This document shows, in pieces, positions 1-9,118 of a stretch of DNA of 25,502 nt. The translations under genes were made by a program, and so were the position numbers. The DNA is taken from contig CALPUT020000005.1 of the NCBI GenBank assembly GCA_943326825.2, positions 1-25,502 of the forward strand, given 5' to 3'. Position 1 is the first letter of the stretch; each line of letters begins with the position of its first letter. Under the pieces are notes generated by a model. The model was given only the letters and a program-made list of their open reading frames with translations, did not search any database and was not told where the DNA came from. Origin of the DNA: Chryseobacterium gleum (GTDB taxonomy: Bacteria; Bacteroidota; Bacteroidia; Flavobacteriales_D; Crocinitomicaceae).

Positions 1-150
1 CTTCTTCCAATATTAGCAGTTGTAAGTATCGTTGGGACTTTTTTAGGAAAGAAAATTGTTTTAAAACTTTCTAATGATCAATTTAAAAAAGGAGTGCTTA
101 TACTTGTATTTATTACTGGTGTTGTAAGTGTTGCAAAGAATCTATTCTGA
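1..150 (+). CDS. Sulfite exporter TauE/SafE family protein, C-terminal fragment
   Basis: Only the last 49 residues are inside the window, in frame 1 from the first base to a TGA at 148-150. They show a hydrophobic stretch, the small motif GTFLGKK, a short polar loop (KLSNDQFKKG) and a final hydrophobic helix ending VAKNLF. This arrangement (G-x-x-x-G-K/R, then a loop, then a last helix) is typical of the C-terminal repeat of TauE/SafE permeases, which move sulfite, sulfonates or other small anions across the inner membrane. The substrate cannot be told from this fragment. It lies just upstream of the bacillithiol gene bshC on the same strand, but bshC appears to have its own promoter, so a shared role in sulfur metabolism is only a suggestion. 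Confidence 0.65.
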   Translation, partial: LLPILAVVSIVGTFLGKKIVLKLSNDQFKKGVLILVFITGVVSVAKNLF

Positions 151-175
151 TACTATAGTTGAATATACCAGTGTC

Positions 176-203
176 TTGAATTTTAAAAAAAGAAGTAAAT
201 TTG
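176..203 (+). promoter_or_regulatory. Promoter of bshC (TTG-N17-TAAATTTG)
   Basis: A TTG at 176-178 is followed, after 17 bases, by TAAATTTG at 196-203. This matches the Bacteroidota primary sigma-factor consensus TTG-N(17-23)-TAnnTTTG. The box ends only 4 bases before the bshC ATG at 208, so transcription should begin at or next to the start codon (leaderless or nearly so). Confidence 0.65.
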
Positions 204-207
204 TGTT

Positions 208-1785
208 ATGCAAAAATCAAAAATTAATAGGGTAGAAACAGGATTGTTTTCAGGAATAAGCAATCGTTTATCATATCATCAAAATACCCTTGAAAAATAT
301 ATTCAACAACCTTTTTCTATTGAAGCATTTGAGAAGCAAATTAAATTAAAAAAAGAAAATTATTCTACTCAAAATCGTTCGGTTTTATATAATGCAATTC
401 AACTTCAATACATTGAATTTGAAATTTCAGATTCAGTAAAATCGAATATCGAATTATTGAAAGCTGAAAATACTTTTACTGTAACTACAGGTCATCAATT
501 ATCAATTTTTACAGGTCCTATCTATTTTATTTATAAGATTTTACATGTAATTAAGTTAACAAAAGAATTAAAAGCGAAATGTCCTGAATCTAATTTTGTT
601 CCAATATTTTGGTTAGCCTCTGAAGATCATGACTTTGAAGAAATACAATCAGTGACTTTATTTAATAAATCACTAAAGTGGGAAACAGATCAAAAAGGTC
701 CAGTTGGAAGGTTTGATTTTGAGAATTTTATGCATGTAATTAGTGAGTTTAAAGAATTGTTTAAGTTAGAGGATTCTGAAGTTAAGAGATTACTAGAAAA
801 ATATAATGGATTAACTTTAGGTAGGGCTACATTTTCTTTTGTAAATGAATTGTTTAAAGATTTCGGTTTGGTTCAAGTTGATGGTGATAATGTGTTATTA
901 AAAAAACAGTTTTCATCTATTATGAAATCTGAGTTAGAAACCTCATTTTCATTTCAAGCTGTAAAAGCAACAAATGATGAATTAAAAAAAGAAGATATTA
1001 AATTACAGGTTCATCCCCGAGAAATAAACTTGTTTTACATCGAATCGAATTTTAGGGAACGTATTCAAGTAGTTGAAAATGATTTTTTAATTGAAGGAAA
1101 AGGAACGTTCTCTAAGGAAGATTTATTAAAATTTTTAGATTCTAATCCTGAAAAATTTTCGCCAAATGTTATTTTGAGGCCGCTTTATCAAGAAACGATT
1201 TTACCAAATCTATGTTACGTTGGTGGTGGAGGTGAAATGAGTTATTGGCTTCAATTAAAAGGTGTTTTTGATTTAGCTAAAATTGTATATCCATTAATTC
1301 AAGTTAGAAACTCGTTATTATTTATAGATTCAGGTTCAGAAAAGAAAATGGCTAATTTAGGTTTGACATATTCGGATCTTTTTAAAAATACAAATGATTT
1401 AAAGAAACAATATGTTTTGAGGAATTCTTCTCAGGAATTAGATTTTTTTGAATTAGAAAAATTGGTTAAAGAATTTGATGTTCAATTGAAGGAATTAGCT
1501 AAAAAATTAAATTTAGGTTTAGAAAGTTATGCTGAATCTGAAATTACTCGTTTTTCAAAACAAGTAGAATCAATTGAACAAAAGATGATTAAAGCAGAAA
1601 AATCAAAACATGAACAAAGTTTAAATCAAATTGAACAATTAAAAGAAAAATTATTTCCAGGAAATGGTGTGCAAGAGCGATCGATGAATTTCTTTCAATT
1701 ATGTGCAGATGGACAAGTTTTTCATCATTTGAATCATATTTATGATGTAATCGATCCTTTTGAAAATGATTTAATTATTTATTAA
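208..1785 (+). CDS. bshC: Bacillithiol biosynthesis cysteine-adding enzyme BshC
   Basis: BshC is assigned the last step of bacillithiol synthesis, adding cysteine to glucosaminyl-malate to give the low-molecular-weight thiol BSH; it acts in the cytosol. The 525-residue length is normal for the family. Visible signatures are TGHQL at 94-98 followed by FTGP, the PIFWLASEDHD block around 132-142, and a later LRPLYQETILPN...GGGGEMSYW segment (about residues 325-350). The last third (roughly 400-490) is rich in E, K and L and looks like a helical coiled coil, as known for BshC dimers. The start ATG is supported by a promoter ending 4 bases upstream. Other bacillithiol genes (bshA, bshB) are not in the window, which is usual because these genes are often scattered. 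Confidence 0.93.
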   Translation: MQKSKINRVETGLFSGISNRLSYHQNTLEKYIQQPFSIEAFEKQIKLKKENYSTQNRSVLYNAIQLQYIEFEISDSVKSNIELLKAENTFTVTTGHQLSIFTGPIYFIYKILHVIKLTKELKAKCPESNFVPIFWLASEDHDFEEIQSVTLFNKSLKWETDQKGPVGRFDFENFMHVISEFKELFKLEDSEVKRLLEKYNGLTLGRATFSFVNELFKDFGLVQVDGDNVLLKKQFSSIMKSELETSFSFQAVKATNDELKKEDIKLQVHPREINLFYIESNFRERIQVVENDFLIEGKGTFSKEDLLKFLDSNPEKFSPNVILRPLYQETILPNLCYVGGGGEMSYWLQLKGVFDLAKIVYPLIQVRNSLLFIDSGSEKKMANLGLTYSDLFKNTNDLKKQYVLRNSSQELDFFELEKLVKEFDVQLKELAKKLNLGLESYAESEITRFSKQVESIEQKMIKAEKSKHEQSLNQIEQLKEKLFPGNGVQERSMNFFQLCADGQVFHHLNHIYDVIDPFENDLIIY

Positions 1786-1842
1786 TTCATTTGTGTTTTT
1801 AATATTTAGCAATAAAATATAGCTCATTTCGTTTCTAGTACA

Positions 1843-1850
1843 TATTTTTG
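1843..1850 (+). promoter_or_regulatory. -7 box (TATTTTTG) of the TonB-dependent receptor gene
   Basis: TATTTTTG matches TAnnTTTG exactly and ends 4 bases before the ATG at 1855. No good TTG element is seen 17-23 bases upstream, so the promoter may be weak or activator-dependent. The spacing again predicts a leaderless transcript. Confidence 0.45.
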
Positions 1851-1854
1851 TTCA

Positions 1855-4500
1855 ATGCGTTTTATAATAATTCTTTTATTTTTTCTGATTTCAATGACTT
1901 CTTTTTCGCAAGAAGTTCAAATAGTTGGAAAATGTATCGATAAAAGAGGTAAAAATATTGAATTGGCTGAAATCTCTGGATTTGATAGAGTTTTAACTAC
2001 TTCAGATTCAATTGGAAGATTTTCATTTTCTTTGATTAGCGAAAGTGATACGATCCAAATTCAATTTAAATATTTTGGAGAAACGTTGAACAAACGCATT
2101 GTTCTTACAAATAAATCAAAAATAGATTTAGGTGAAATCCGTTTTAAATTTGAGGAAGTTGATGTAGTCAGAATTACAACAAGAAGAGGTGATCCATTTG
2201 ATATACCTACATTACCTTATTACGATATTCAAAAAATCCCGATGGGAAGTGTTGAGCGTTCACTTGTTTATACAACAGCCGCTTCTTCCAATAACGAGTT
2301 GACCTCTAATTACAATGTAAGAGGAGGAAGTTACGATGAAAATTTAGTTTACATCAATGGATTCAGTATTAATAGACCATTTTTGACTCGAACAGGTCAG
2401 CAAGAAGGATTGAGCTTTATTTATTCGTCATTAGTGAAAGATATTAAATTTTCTGGTGGTGGATTTGACTCCCAATATGGAGATAAATTGTCATCTGTTT
2501 TAGATATTACCTACAAGGCACCAACGAAATTTAAAGGTTCTGTGATGGCTTCACTTCTTGGTGTTGAAGCGCATATAGAAAATAAAATCGGAAATCGATT
2601 TACTTATTTGGTGGGTGCAAGGTACAGAGCGAATGGGTATCTGTTAAATTCATTGCCGACTAAAGGTTCGTATAATCCAGTTTTTATGGACGCTCAGTTT
2701 GTGACCAATTTTGCAGTAAATGAAAATCTTACTTGGTCACTTATCGGACATTTTTCTTCAAATAATTACCGTTTTTCTCCACAAACTGCTGAAACAGATT
2801 TTGGTTTGGCAAATGAGGCATATCGATTTAAAATTTATTTTGACGGTCAAGAAAACACACTTTTTCAAACTTTAACAGGAGGAACATCTTTAAAATGGAC
2901 TCCAACAAAAAAAACGAAATTGGATTTTTATGCCACAATTTTTCATTCAGATGAGAGAGAGTATTATGATGTTCAAGGACAATATTATTTAAATCAATTG
3001 GAGACAGACCCTTCAAAAGATAATTATGGAGATTCCGTTTCTTCTTTAGGGGTTGGTACTTTTTTAAATCATGCCAGAAACAGATTAAATTCCTACATAT
3101 TCAATATTTATCATAATGGTGAACATCAATTTTTTATTGGTTATGAAAATGATGAACGAACTAGATATCAAAATCACAAGCTAAAATGGGGAATTAGTTA
3201 TCAGCATGATCAATTCCGAGATGTTTTAAGTGAATGGAAAGTTTTAGATTCTGCAGGTTATTCTTTACCTTATGTAAATAATCCTGATTTTGAATTGTAC
3301 CAGACGATTAAAAGCAAGTTGAATTTACAAAATCAGAAATCATCAGCATTTTTACAAATGAATTCTATTTGGTCTAAAATTCAATTGAATAAATTTGTCG
3401 CTATTACAAAAACAACAAAAGAAAAAGATTCTACAGGAAACAAAATAGTGATAAATCATTATTATTCAGATACAATCAAAGAATCATCTACAAGATTAGC
3501 TTTAAACTATGGTACTAGAATTGGTTATACTTCAGTAAATAATGATTTTTATGTGACTCCAAGAGTTTCATTGACTTATTTCCCTAGGGTTTATATGGTT
3601 GAAAATGATCGAATAGTTCGAAGAGATGTTCGTTACAGATTATCTACAGGATTGTATTATCAACCTCCAATTTACAGAGAGTTTAGAACGGCAAAAGGTG
3701 AATTAAATTTAGATGTAAAATCTCAAAAATCTGCTCATTTTGTTTTAGGAACAGATGTGTATTTTAATATGTGGGGAAGAAAATCCCCATTTAAATTTAC
3801 TGCTGAAGCTTATTACAAACATATGTGGGATGTGAATCCATATTACATTGATAACGTAAGAACAATTTATTTAGCTAATAATGATGCTGTGGCATATGCT
3901 TACGGGATTGATTTAAATGTAAATGGTCAATTTGTTGAAGGTATTGAGTCATTTTTTAAAATTGGTATTTTATCTACAAAAGAGAATTTATTGAGTGATT
4001 CTTATTACAATTATTACAATACAGATGGTGAAAAAATTATTCCAGGAGTAACACAAAATCAAAAGATTGGAGATAGTTCAATAGTTTATCCTGGTTATAT
4101 TCCAAGACCAACAGATCAATGGGTTAATTTTGGTGCGTTGATTCAAGATAGAATGCCAGGACATGAAAGTATTAGTGTTCAGGTTGGTATTCAATATGGA
4201 ACCGGTTTACCGTATGGACCACCATCAGGAAAAAGATATCAAGCAATTTTGAGACAAAAGTCTTATTTCAGAGTAGATATTGGCACTTCGTATGATTTAT
4301 TATATAAGAAAAAAGATAATTTCAAAAAGATTAGAGAGCATTTTACAGATGCTATTATTTCATTAGAAGTTTTTAATTTATTAGGAATAAATAATATACT
4401 TTCTCATCAATGGATTCAGACAACTGATGGAAATATGTATGCTGTTCCAAATTATTTGACTCAAAGAAGATTTAATTTTAAAATGATTTTAAGATTTTAA
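1855..4500 (+). CDS. TonB-dependent receptor with carboxypeptidase-regulatory-like N-terminal domain
   Basis: An outer-membrane beta-barrel receptor of 881 residues. Residues 1-19 form a Sec signal peptide (hydrophobic core, then SFSQ before EVQ). Residues about 21-105 look like the carboxypeptidase-D regulatory-like (CarboxypepD_reg) beta-sandwich common in Bacteroidota receptors. A plug domain follows, with SNYNVRGGSYDENLVYING at about 151-170 and a GGGFDSQYGDKLSSVLDI block. The rest alternates aromatic and polar residues as in barrel strands and ends in the terminal phenylalanine of MILRF. No SusD partner lies next to it, so a polysaccharide-utilization role is not indicated and the substrate is unknown. 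I do not see a clear TonB box. The gene ends in a strong hairpin that overlaps its stop codon. Confidence 0.88.
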   Translation: MRFIIILLFFLISMTSFSQEVQIVGKCIDKRGKNIELAEISGFDRVLTTSDSIGRFSFSLISESDTIQIQFKYFGETLNKRIVLTNKSKIDLGEIRFKFEEVDVVRITTRRGDPFDIPTLPYYDIQKIPMGSVERSLVYTTAASSNNELTSNYNVRGGSYDENLVYINGFSINRPFLTRTGQQEGLSFIYSSLVKDIKFSGGGFDSQYGDKLSSVLDITYKAPTKFKGSVMASLLGVEAHIENKIGNRFTYLVGARYRANGYLLNSLPTKGSYNPVFMDAQFVTNFAVNENLTWSLIGHFSSNNYRFSPQTAETDFGLANEAYRFKIYFDGQENTLFQTLTGGTSLKWTPTKKTKLDFYATIFHSDEREYYDVQGQYYLNQLETDPSKDNYGDSVSSLGVGTFLNHARNRLNSYIFNIYHNGEHQFFIGYENDERTRYQNHKLKWGISYQHDQFRDVLSEWKVLDSAGYSLPYVNNPDFELYQTIKSKLNLQNQKSSAFLQMNSIWSKIQLNKFVAITKTTKEKDSTGNKIVINHYYSDTIKESSTRLALNYGTRIGYTSVNNDFYVTPRVSLTYFPRVYMVENDRIVRRDVRYRLSTGLYYQPPIYREFRTAKGELNLDVKSQKSAHFVLGTDVYFNMWGRKSPFKFTAEAYYKHMWDVNPYYIDNVRTIYLANNDAVAYAYGIDLNVNGQFVEGIESFFKIGILSTKENLLSDSYYNYYNTDGEKIIPGVTQNQKIGDSSIVYPGYIPRPTDQWVNFGALIQDRMPGHESISVQVGIQYGTGLPYGPPSGKRYQAILRQKSYFRVDIGTSYDLLYKKKDNFKKIREHFTDAIISLEVFNLLGINNILSHQWIQTTDGNMYAVPNYLTQRRFNFKMILRF

Positions 4501-4538
4501 AAGCATGCTGGCTGCGGAGTCGAAGCCAGCATGCTTTT
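4499..4538 (+). terminator. Strong hairpin terminator, probably bidirectional, between the TonB receptor and fic genes
   Basis: A perfect 15-bp stem pairs 4499-4513 with 4524-4538. The stem core is AGCATGCTGGCT, the loop is the 10-base GCGGAGTCGA, and both sides run into T-rich DNA (T-run at 4535-4539 on this strand). It begins inside the stop codon of the receptor gene and lies between convergent genes, so it can serve both. The loop sequence recurs in the hairpin at 14019-14058. Confidence 0.85.
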
Positions 4539-4556
4539 TATCTATTTTTTTGCTTG

Positions 4557-4572
4557 ATGACTGAGTGGAGTC
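4557..4572. repeat. Degenerate copy of the GAGCGGAGTC repeat core
   Basis: The segment GACTGAGTGGAGTC, just after the fic stop codon, matches the loop core of the neighbouring hairpin (GCGGAGTCGA) apart from small differences. It has only a short GACT/AGTC stem of its own. It may be a decayed copy of the same repeat element; chance cannot be excluded. Confidence 0.35.
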
Positions 4573-5547
4573 CTAATTGTCGGACGAACCTACTTTCCTT
4601 ACTCTTTTTCTTCCTTCCATATAATTAGCAATCGCTTCTTTTGAGGTGTACCAATTTTTACCTTCTTTGTAGGCATCAATTTTCCCTTGACGAGCAAGAA
4701 GACTGATATAATCTTTACCATATGGACTTCTGTCTTCACTTACTATATTATTAATTGTATCATATTCTGATGTGCTATTTGGTAGTGATGAAATATAAAT
4801 ATTCAACGTTCTTTCAATAGCTTGAATCATCAATAAACACAAACGATAATAATTTCCATTATTAGCTTGATTTAATGCTTCGTAATATTTTTTTCGATCA
4901 GCTTTTAAAATGATTGCTGGAGGAAAACCAGCTTTCATCAAAATGAGATTCATTGCTAAACGAACTGTTCTTCCGTTTCCATCAAAAAATGGATGTATCC
5001 AAACAAATTTATGATGAAAGATCGTAGCCATTTCAATTTCATTCAAATGCATTGGGTTTTCATTCGCAAATTTCACTAATTCATCAAATAAATCAGGAAC
5101 TTTATTTGCATTTGGAGGTGTGAAATTAGCACCATTTATACGAACGCCACCGGTTCGAATTCTTCCGGCAAAATGTTCTTCAATATTATTTAACACCAAA
5201 CCATGTAAATTGAGAATATCAATTTCTCTAAAAGAATAATCTGGATTAACTAAAGTGTATAAATAATCAATTGCTTTATTGTGATTAAATGTTTCAAAAT
5301 GCTCTCTTAAACTTTTTCCTTTAATTGTAATGCCTTCTTGAAGAATTAATTGTGTTTCACGAAGAGTAATTGTGTTTCCTTCAATTGCATTGGAATTGTA
5401 AGTCCATTCAAAAGACAAATTTTCTTTTATTTTATCAATAATAAATGAAGGAAAAGGACGGTTTTTATCTAAAATCGTTTTCTTTTCATAAAGTCGATCA
5501 ATCATTGGTTGAAGTTCTTCCAGCTCTTTTAAATTAATGTCCCACAT
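4573..5547 (-). CDS. Fic family protein with N-terminal inhibitory helix and C-terminal DNA-binding-like domain
   Basis: A 324-residue Fic-domain protein. Fic enzymes usually transfer AMP from ATP to a hydroxyl side chain of a target protein. The catalytic motif is complete: HPFFDGNGRTVR at 185-196 matches HPFx(D/E)GNGRxxR. The inhibitory motif (S/T)xxxE(G/N) is present as SNAIEG at 52-57 near the N-terminus, so this is a class II, self-inhibited Fic protein. Residues about 276-314 (SPYGKDYISLLARQGKIDAY, then KNWYTSKEAIANYM) resemble the small MerR/excisionase-type helix-turn-helix found at the C-terminus of some Bacteroidota Fic proteins. It stands alone with no separate antitoxin gene beside it and is divergent from icmF. 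A 9-bp inverted repeat lies in its promoter region, which together with the DNA-binding-like tail suggests self-regulation. The target is unknown. Confidence 0.88.
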   Translation of the reverse strand: MWDINLKELEELQPMIDRLYEKKTILDKNRPFPSFIIDKIKENLSFEWTYNSNAIEGNTITLRETQLILQEGITIKGKSLREHFETFNHNKAIDYLYTLVNPDYSFREIDILNLHGLVLNNIEEHFAGRIRTGGVRINGANFTPPNANKVPDLFDELVKFANENPMHLNEIEMATIFHHKFVWIHPFFDGNGRTVRLAMNLILMKAGFPPAIILKADRKKYYEALNQANNGNYYRLCLLMIQAIERTLNIYISSLPNSTSEYDTINNIVSEDRSPYGKDYISLLARQGKIDAYKEGKNWYTSKEAIANYMEGRKRVRKVGSSDN

Positions 5548-5558
5548 TTCATTTTCTT

Positions 5559-5600
5559 TTAATATCGCTAATATACAAATTTTACTTATAACGATATTAA
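5559..5600 (-). promoter_or_regulatory. 9-bp inverted repeat in the fic promoter region (candidate operator)
   Basis: TTAATATCG at 5559-5567 is repeated in inverted form as CGATATTAA at 5592-5600, with 24 bases between. On the minus strand the spacer holds TAAAATTTG (5584-5576), which resembles the TAnnTTTG -7 box with one extra base. The inner arm is about 12 bases from the fic start codon. Two half-sites flanking a promoter element is a typical operator layout. It could alternatively affect the divergent icmF gene. Confidence 0.45.
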
Positions 5601-5682
5601 TTTTTTCTACTTTTTTCTATTTTCTTCAAGCATTTTTTGTATTTTCGTAATCCTTAATAAAATGAAAATAGATTATAACTAA

Positions 5683-8600
5683 ATGGAAAAGATAGAACCG
5701 TATAAACCAATCAACAACGTTCGAATTGTAACTGCTGCTTCTTTATTCGATGGACATGATGCTGCAATAAATATCATGCGAAGAATTATTCAAACAACAG
5801 GTTGTGAAGTAATTCATTTAGGTCATGATCGATCAGTTGAAGAAGTTGTAAACTGTGCGATTCAAGAAGATGCTCAAGCAATTGCAATGACTTCTTATCA
5901 AGGTGGTCATACAGAATACTTCAAGTATATGTATGATTTGTTAAAAGAAAAAGGTGCACCTCATATTAAAATCTTCGGTGGAGGAGGTGGAACTATTTTA
6001 CCTAGTGAAATTGAAGAATTACAAGCATACGGTATCACTCGTATTTATCATCCTGATGATGGAAGAACGATGGGACTTCAAGGAATGATCAATGATTTAG
6101 TTCAAAAATCTGATTTTCCAGTAGGAGACAAAATGGTTGGAGATGTTTCTAAATTAAATGAAAAGTTTGTTCCAACGATTGCAAGAGTAATTTCTGCTGC
6201 AGAAAATTTCGCAGATTTGTCTCAACCAATTTTGAAAGAAATTCAAGAAAAGGCAAAATCTGTTTCTGTACCAGTCTTAGGAATCACAGGAACAGGTGGT
6301 GCGGGTAAATCTTCTTTAGTTGATGAATTGGTTCGTCGTTTCTTAATTGATTTTCCTGAAAAACAAATCGCTGTTGTTTCAGTTGACCCTTCTAAAAGAA
6401 AAACTGGAGGGGCATTGTTAGGAGATAGAATCCGTATGAATTCAATTAAAAATTCTCGTGTTTATATGCGTTCGTTGGCAACTCGTCAATCGAATTTAGC
6501 ATTATCAAAACATGTTGCTGAGGCTATTACTGTATTAAAAGCAGCTGAATATGATTTAATCATTTTAGAAACTTCAGGTATTGGTCAGTCGGATACTGAA
6601 ATTTTAGATCACTCTGATGTTTCATTATATGTTATGACTCCAGAATATGGCGCAGCCACGCAATTAGAAAAAATTGATATGTTGGATTTTGCTGATGTTA
6701 TTTCATTGAATAAATTCGATAAAAGAGGTGCTTTAGATGCATTGAGAGATGTTCGTAAGCAATACCAACGAAATCATAATTTATGGGAAGAAGAAGTGGA
6801 TTCAATGCCTGTTTATGGCACAATAGCTTCTCAGTTTAACGATCCAGGAATGAATAGCCTTTATAAGGTAATCATGGATAAAGTAAAAGAAAAAACAGGT
6901 GCAGATTTAGTTTCTAAGTTTGAAATCACAAAAGAAATGTCTGAAAAGATTTTTGTGATTCCACCTGATAGAACTCGTTATTTATCTGAAATTTCAGAGA
7001 ACAATAGAGGTTATGATAAATGGGTTAATGAACAAGTTGAAGTTGCTGAAAAATTATATGGATTAAATAAATCAATTGAAACAATTTCTTCTTCTAATCT
7101 AGAAGACAAAGATCGTTTAGTTAAAAATTTACAAGAAGTATTTGAAACAGAAAAATTAAATTTTGATCCTAAAAATTGGGAGATTCTTCAAAATTGGGAG
7201 ACAAAACGTAATTTGTACAAAGCTCCTGTTTTTAAATTTAAAGTAAGAGATAAAGAGCTTTCTATTGAAACGCATACAAAATCATTGTCACATTCAGATA
7301 TTCCTAAAGTAGTAACTCCAAAATACAAAAGTTGGGGAGATATTTTAAGATGGGTATTACAAGAAAATGTACCCGGAGAATTTCCTTATACTTCTGGACT
7401 TTTCCCTTTCAAACGTGAAGGAGAAGATCCAACTCGAATGTTTGCTGGAGAAGGTGGACCAGAAAGAACAAATAAACGTTTTCACTATGTAAGTAAAGGT
7501 TTACCTGCGAAACGTTTATCTACAGCATTCGATTCTGTTACCTTATATGGTAATGATCCAGATTTAAGACCTGATATTTATGGTAAAATTGGTAATTCTG
7601 GTGTATCTATATGTTGTTTAGATGATGCGAAAAAATTATACTCAGGTTTTGATTTGTCTCATGCAATGACGTCAGTTTCGATGACAATAAATGGGCCAGC
7701 ACCAATGTTGTTAGGCTTTTTTATGAATGCAGCAATTGATCAAAATTGTGAGAAATACATCAAAACAAATGATTTAGAAGCTGAAGTTGAATCGAAAATC
7801 GTTGAAATTTACAAGAAAAAAGGAGTAGAACGTCCTCGTTATCAAGGTGAATTACCAGAAGGAAATGATGGATTAGGTTTATTTTTATTAGGTGTAACTG
7901 GTGATCAAGTATTACCAGCAGATGTATATGCAAAAATCAAAGCTGATACTTTAACTCAAGTAAGAGGAACAGTTCAAGCTGATATTCTAAAAGAAGATCA
8001 AGCACAGAATACTTGTATTTTCTCAACTGAATTTGCATTGAGATTAATGGGTGATGTTCAACAGTATTTCATTAATAACGGAGTTAGAAATTTCTATTCA
8101 GTTTCAATTTCAGGATATCATATTGCAGAAGCTGGAGCAAATCCAATTTCTCAATTAGCATTTACCTTAGCAAATGGTTTCACTTTTGTAGAATACTATT
8201 TGAGTAGAGGAATGGATATCAATGATTTTGGACCGAATTTATCGTTCTTCTTTTCTAATGGAATTGATCCTGAATATGCAGTAATTGGAAGGGTTTCAAG
8301 AAGATTATGGGCAAAAGCATTGGCGAAAAAATACAAAGCAAATCCTCGTGCTCAAATGTTGAAATATCATATTCAAACTTCTGGTCGTTCATTACATGCA
8401 CAAGAAATTGATTTCAATGACATTCGTACGACTTTACAAGCTTTGTACGCTATTTATGATAACTGTAATTCGTTGCATACAAATGCTTATGACGAAGCAA
8501 TCACAACACCTACAGAAGAGTCTGTAAGAAGAGCGATGGCTATTCAGTTGATAATAAATAGAGAATTAGGTTTAGCAAAAAATGAAAATCCGCTACAAGG

Positions 8601-9063
8601 AAGTTTTATAATTGAAGAATTGACTGATTTAGTTGAAGAAGCAGTTTTGGCAGAGTTTGATAGAATTACTGAAAGAGGTGGAGTTTTAGGAGCAATGGAA
8701 ACAATGTATCAACGATCTAAAATTCAAGAAGAATCATTGTATTACGAAACATTAAAACATAACGGTGAATTTCCAATCATTGGAGTGAATACATTCTTGA
8801 GTTCCAAAGGATCACCAACTGTTTTACCTAGAGAAGTAATACGTGCAACAGAAGAAGAAAAACAATATCAAATCACAATGTTGTCTTCACTTCATAAAGC
8901 AAATGAGGAGCAAACAAAAGAAAATTTGAAAAAAGTACAATTGGCAGCAATTAAAAATCAAAATGTATTTGAGGAATTAATGGAGGTTACAAAAACAGCT
9001 TCATTAGGTCAAATAACAGATGCTTTATTTGAAGTAGGAGGTCAATATAGAAGAAATATGTAA
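5683..9063 (+). CDS. icmF: Fused isobutyryl-CoA mutase (B12 domain, G-protein chaperone and mutase in one chain)
   Basis: An adenosylcobalamin-dependent acyl-CoA mutase of 1126 residues that interconverts isobutyryl-CoA and n-butyryl-CoA. Domain order: a B12-binding domain at about 12-150 with the base-off motif start DGHDAA (D23, H25); a MeaB-like GTPase chaperone at about 190-420 with P-loop GTGGAGKS at 203-210, the following DPSKRKTGGALLGDRIRM, ETSGIGQSD, and base-specificity NKFD at 343-346; and a C-terminal mutase TIM-barrel part from about 560 with FPYTSGLFPFKREG and VQADILKEDQAQNTCIF. This order is diagnostic of IcmF and differs from ordinary methylmalonyl-CoA mutase, whose chaperone is a separate protein. 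The FPF context matches the phenylalanine IcmF uses where methylmalonyl-CoA mutase has tyrosine. A weak -7-like TATTTTCG lies at 5640-5647. The gene is monocistronic and ends in a hairpin. Confidence 0.93.
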   Translation: MEKIEPYKPINNVRIVTAASLFDGHDAAINIMRRIIQTTGCEVIHLGHDRSVEEVVNCAIQEDAQAIAMTSYQGGHTEYFKYMYDLLKEKGAPHIKIFGGGGGTILPSEIEELQAYGITRIYHPDDGRTMGLQGMINDLVQKSDFPVGDKMVGDVSKLNEKFVPTIARVISAAENFADLSQPILKEIQEKAKSVSVPVLGITGTGGAGKSSLVDELVRRFLIDFPEKQIAVVSVDPSKRKTGGALLGDRIRMNSIKNSRVYMRSLATRQSNLALSKHVAEAITVLKAAEYDLIILETSGIGQSDTEILDHSDVSLYVMTPEYGAATQLEKIDMLDFADVISLNKFDKRGALDALRDVRKQYQRNHNLWEEEVDSMPVYGTIASQFNDPGMNSLYKVIMDKVKEKTGADLVSKFEITKEMSEKIFVIPPDRTRYLSEISENNRGYDKWVNEQVEVAEKLYGLNKSIETISSSNLEDKDRLVKNLQEVFETEKLNFDPKNWEILQNWETKRNLYKAPVFKFKVRDKELSIETHTKSLSHSDIPKVVTPKYKSWGDILRWVLQENVPGEFPYTSGLFPFKREGEDPTRMFAGEGGPERTNKRFHYVSKGLPAKRLSTAFDSVTLYGNDPDLRPDIYGKIGNSGVSICCLDDAKKLYSGFDLSHAMTSVSMTINGPAPMLLGFFMNAAIDQNCEKYIKTNDLEAEVESKIVEIYKKKGVERPRYQGELPEGNDGLGLFLLGVTGDQVLPADVYAKIKADTLTQVRGTVQADILKEDQAQNTCIFSTEFALRLMGDVQQYFINNGVRNFYSVSISGYHIAEAGANPISQLAFTLANGFTFVEYYLSRGMDINDFGPNLSFFFSNGIDPEYAVIGRVSRRLWAKALAKKYKANPRAQMLKYHIQTSGRSLHAQEIDFNDIRTTLQALYAIYDNCNSLHTNAYDEAITTPTEESVRRAMAIQLIINRELGLAKNENPLQGSFIIEELTDLVEEAVLAEFDRITERGGVLGAMETMYQRSKIQEESLYYETLKHNGEFPIIGVNTFLSSKGSPTVLPREVIRATEEEKQYQITMLSSLHKANEEQTKENLKKVQLAAIKNQNVFEELMEVTKTASLGQITDALFEVGGQYRRNM

Positions 9064-9078
9064 TTTTTGAAATTACTG

Positions 9079-9104
9079 ACTTGTCCTAAAATAAGTTGAC
9101 AGGT
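9079..9104. repeat. Small imperfect inverted repeat downstream of icmF
   Basis: ACTTGTC (9079-9085) can pair with GACAGGT (9098-9104), one pair being G-U, around a 12-base AT-rich loop. It lies just before the icmF terminator. It could be a first, weak hairpin or a leftover mobile-element end; the sequence alone does not decide. Confidence 0.3.
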
Positions 9105-9118
9105 TAAAAAAAATAATA

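Noticed and set aside
5752..5769. Loss of the final glycine in the B12-binding motif (DGHDAA instead of DxHxxG)
   Set aside because: IcmF proteins commonly have DGHDA-type motifs here, so this is not a broken cofactor site.
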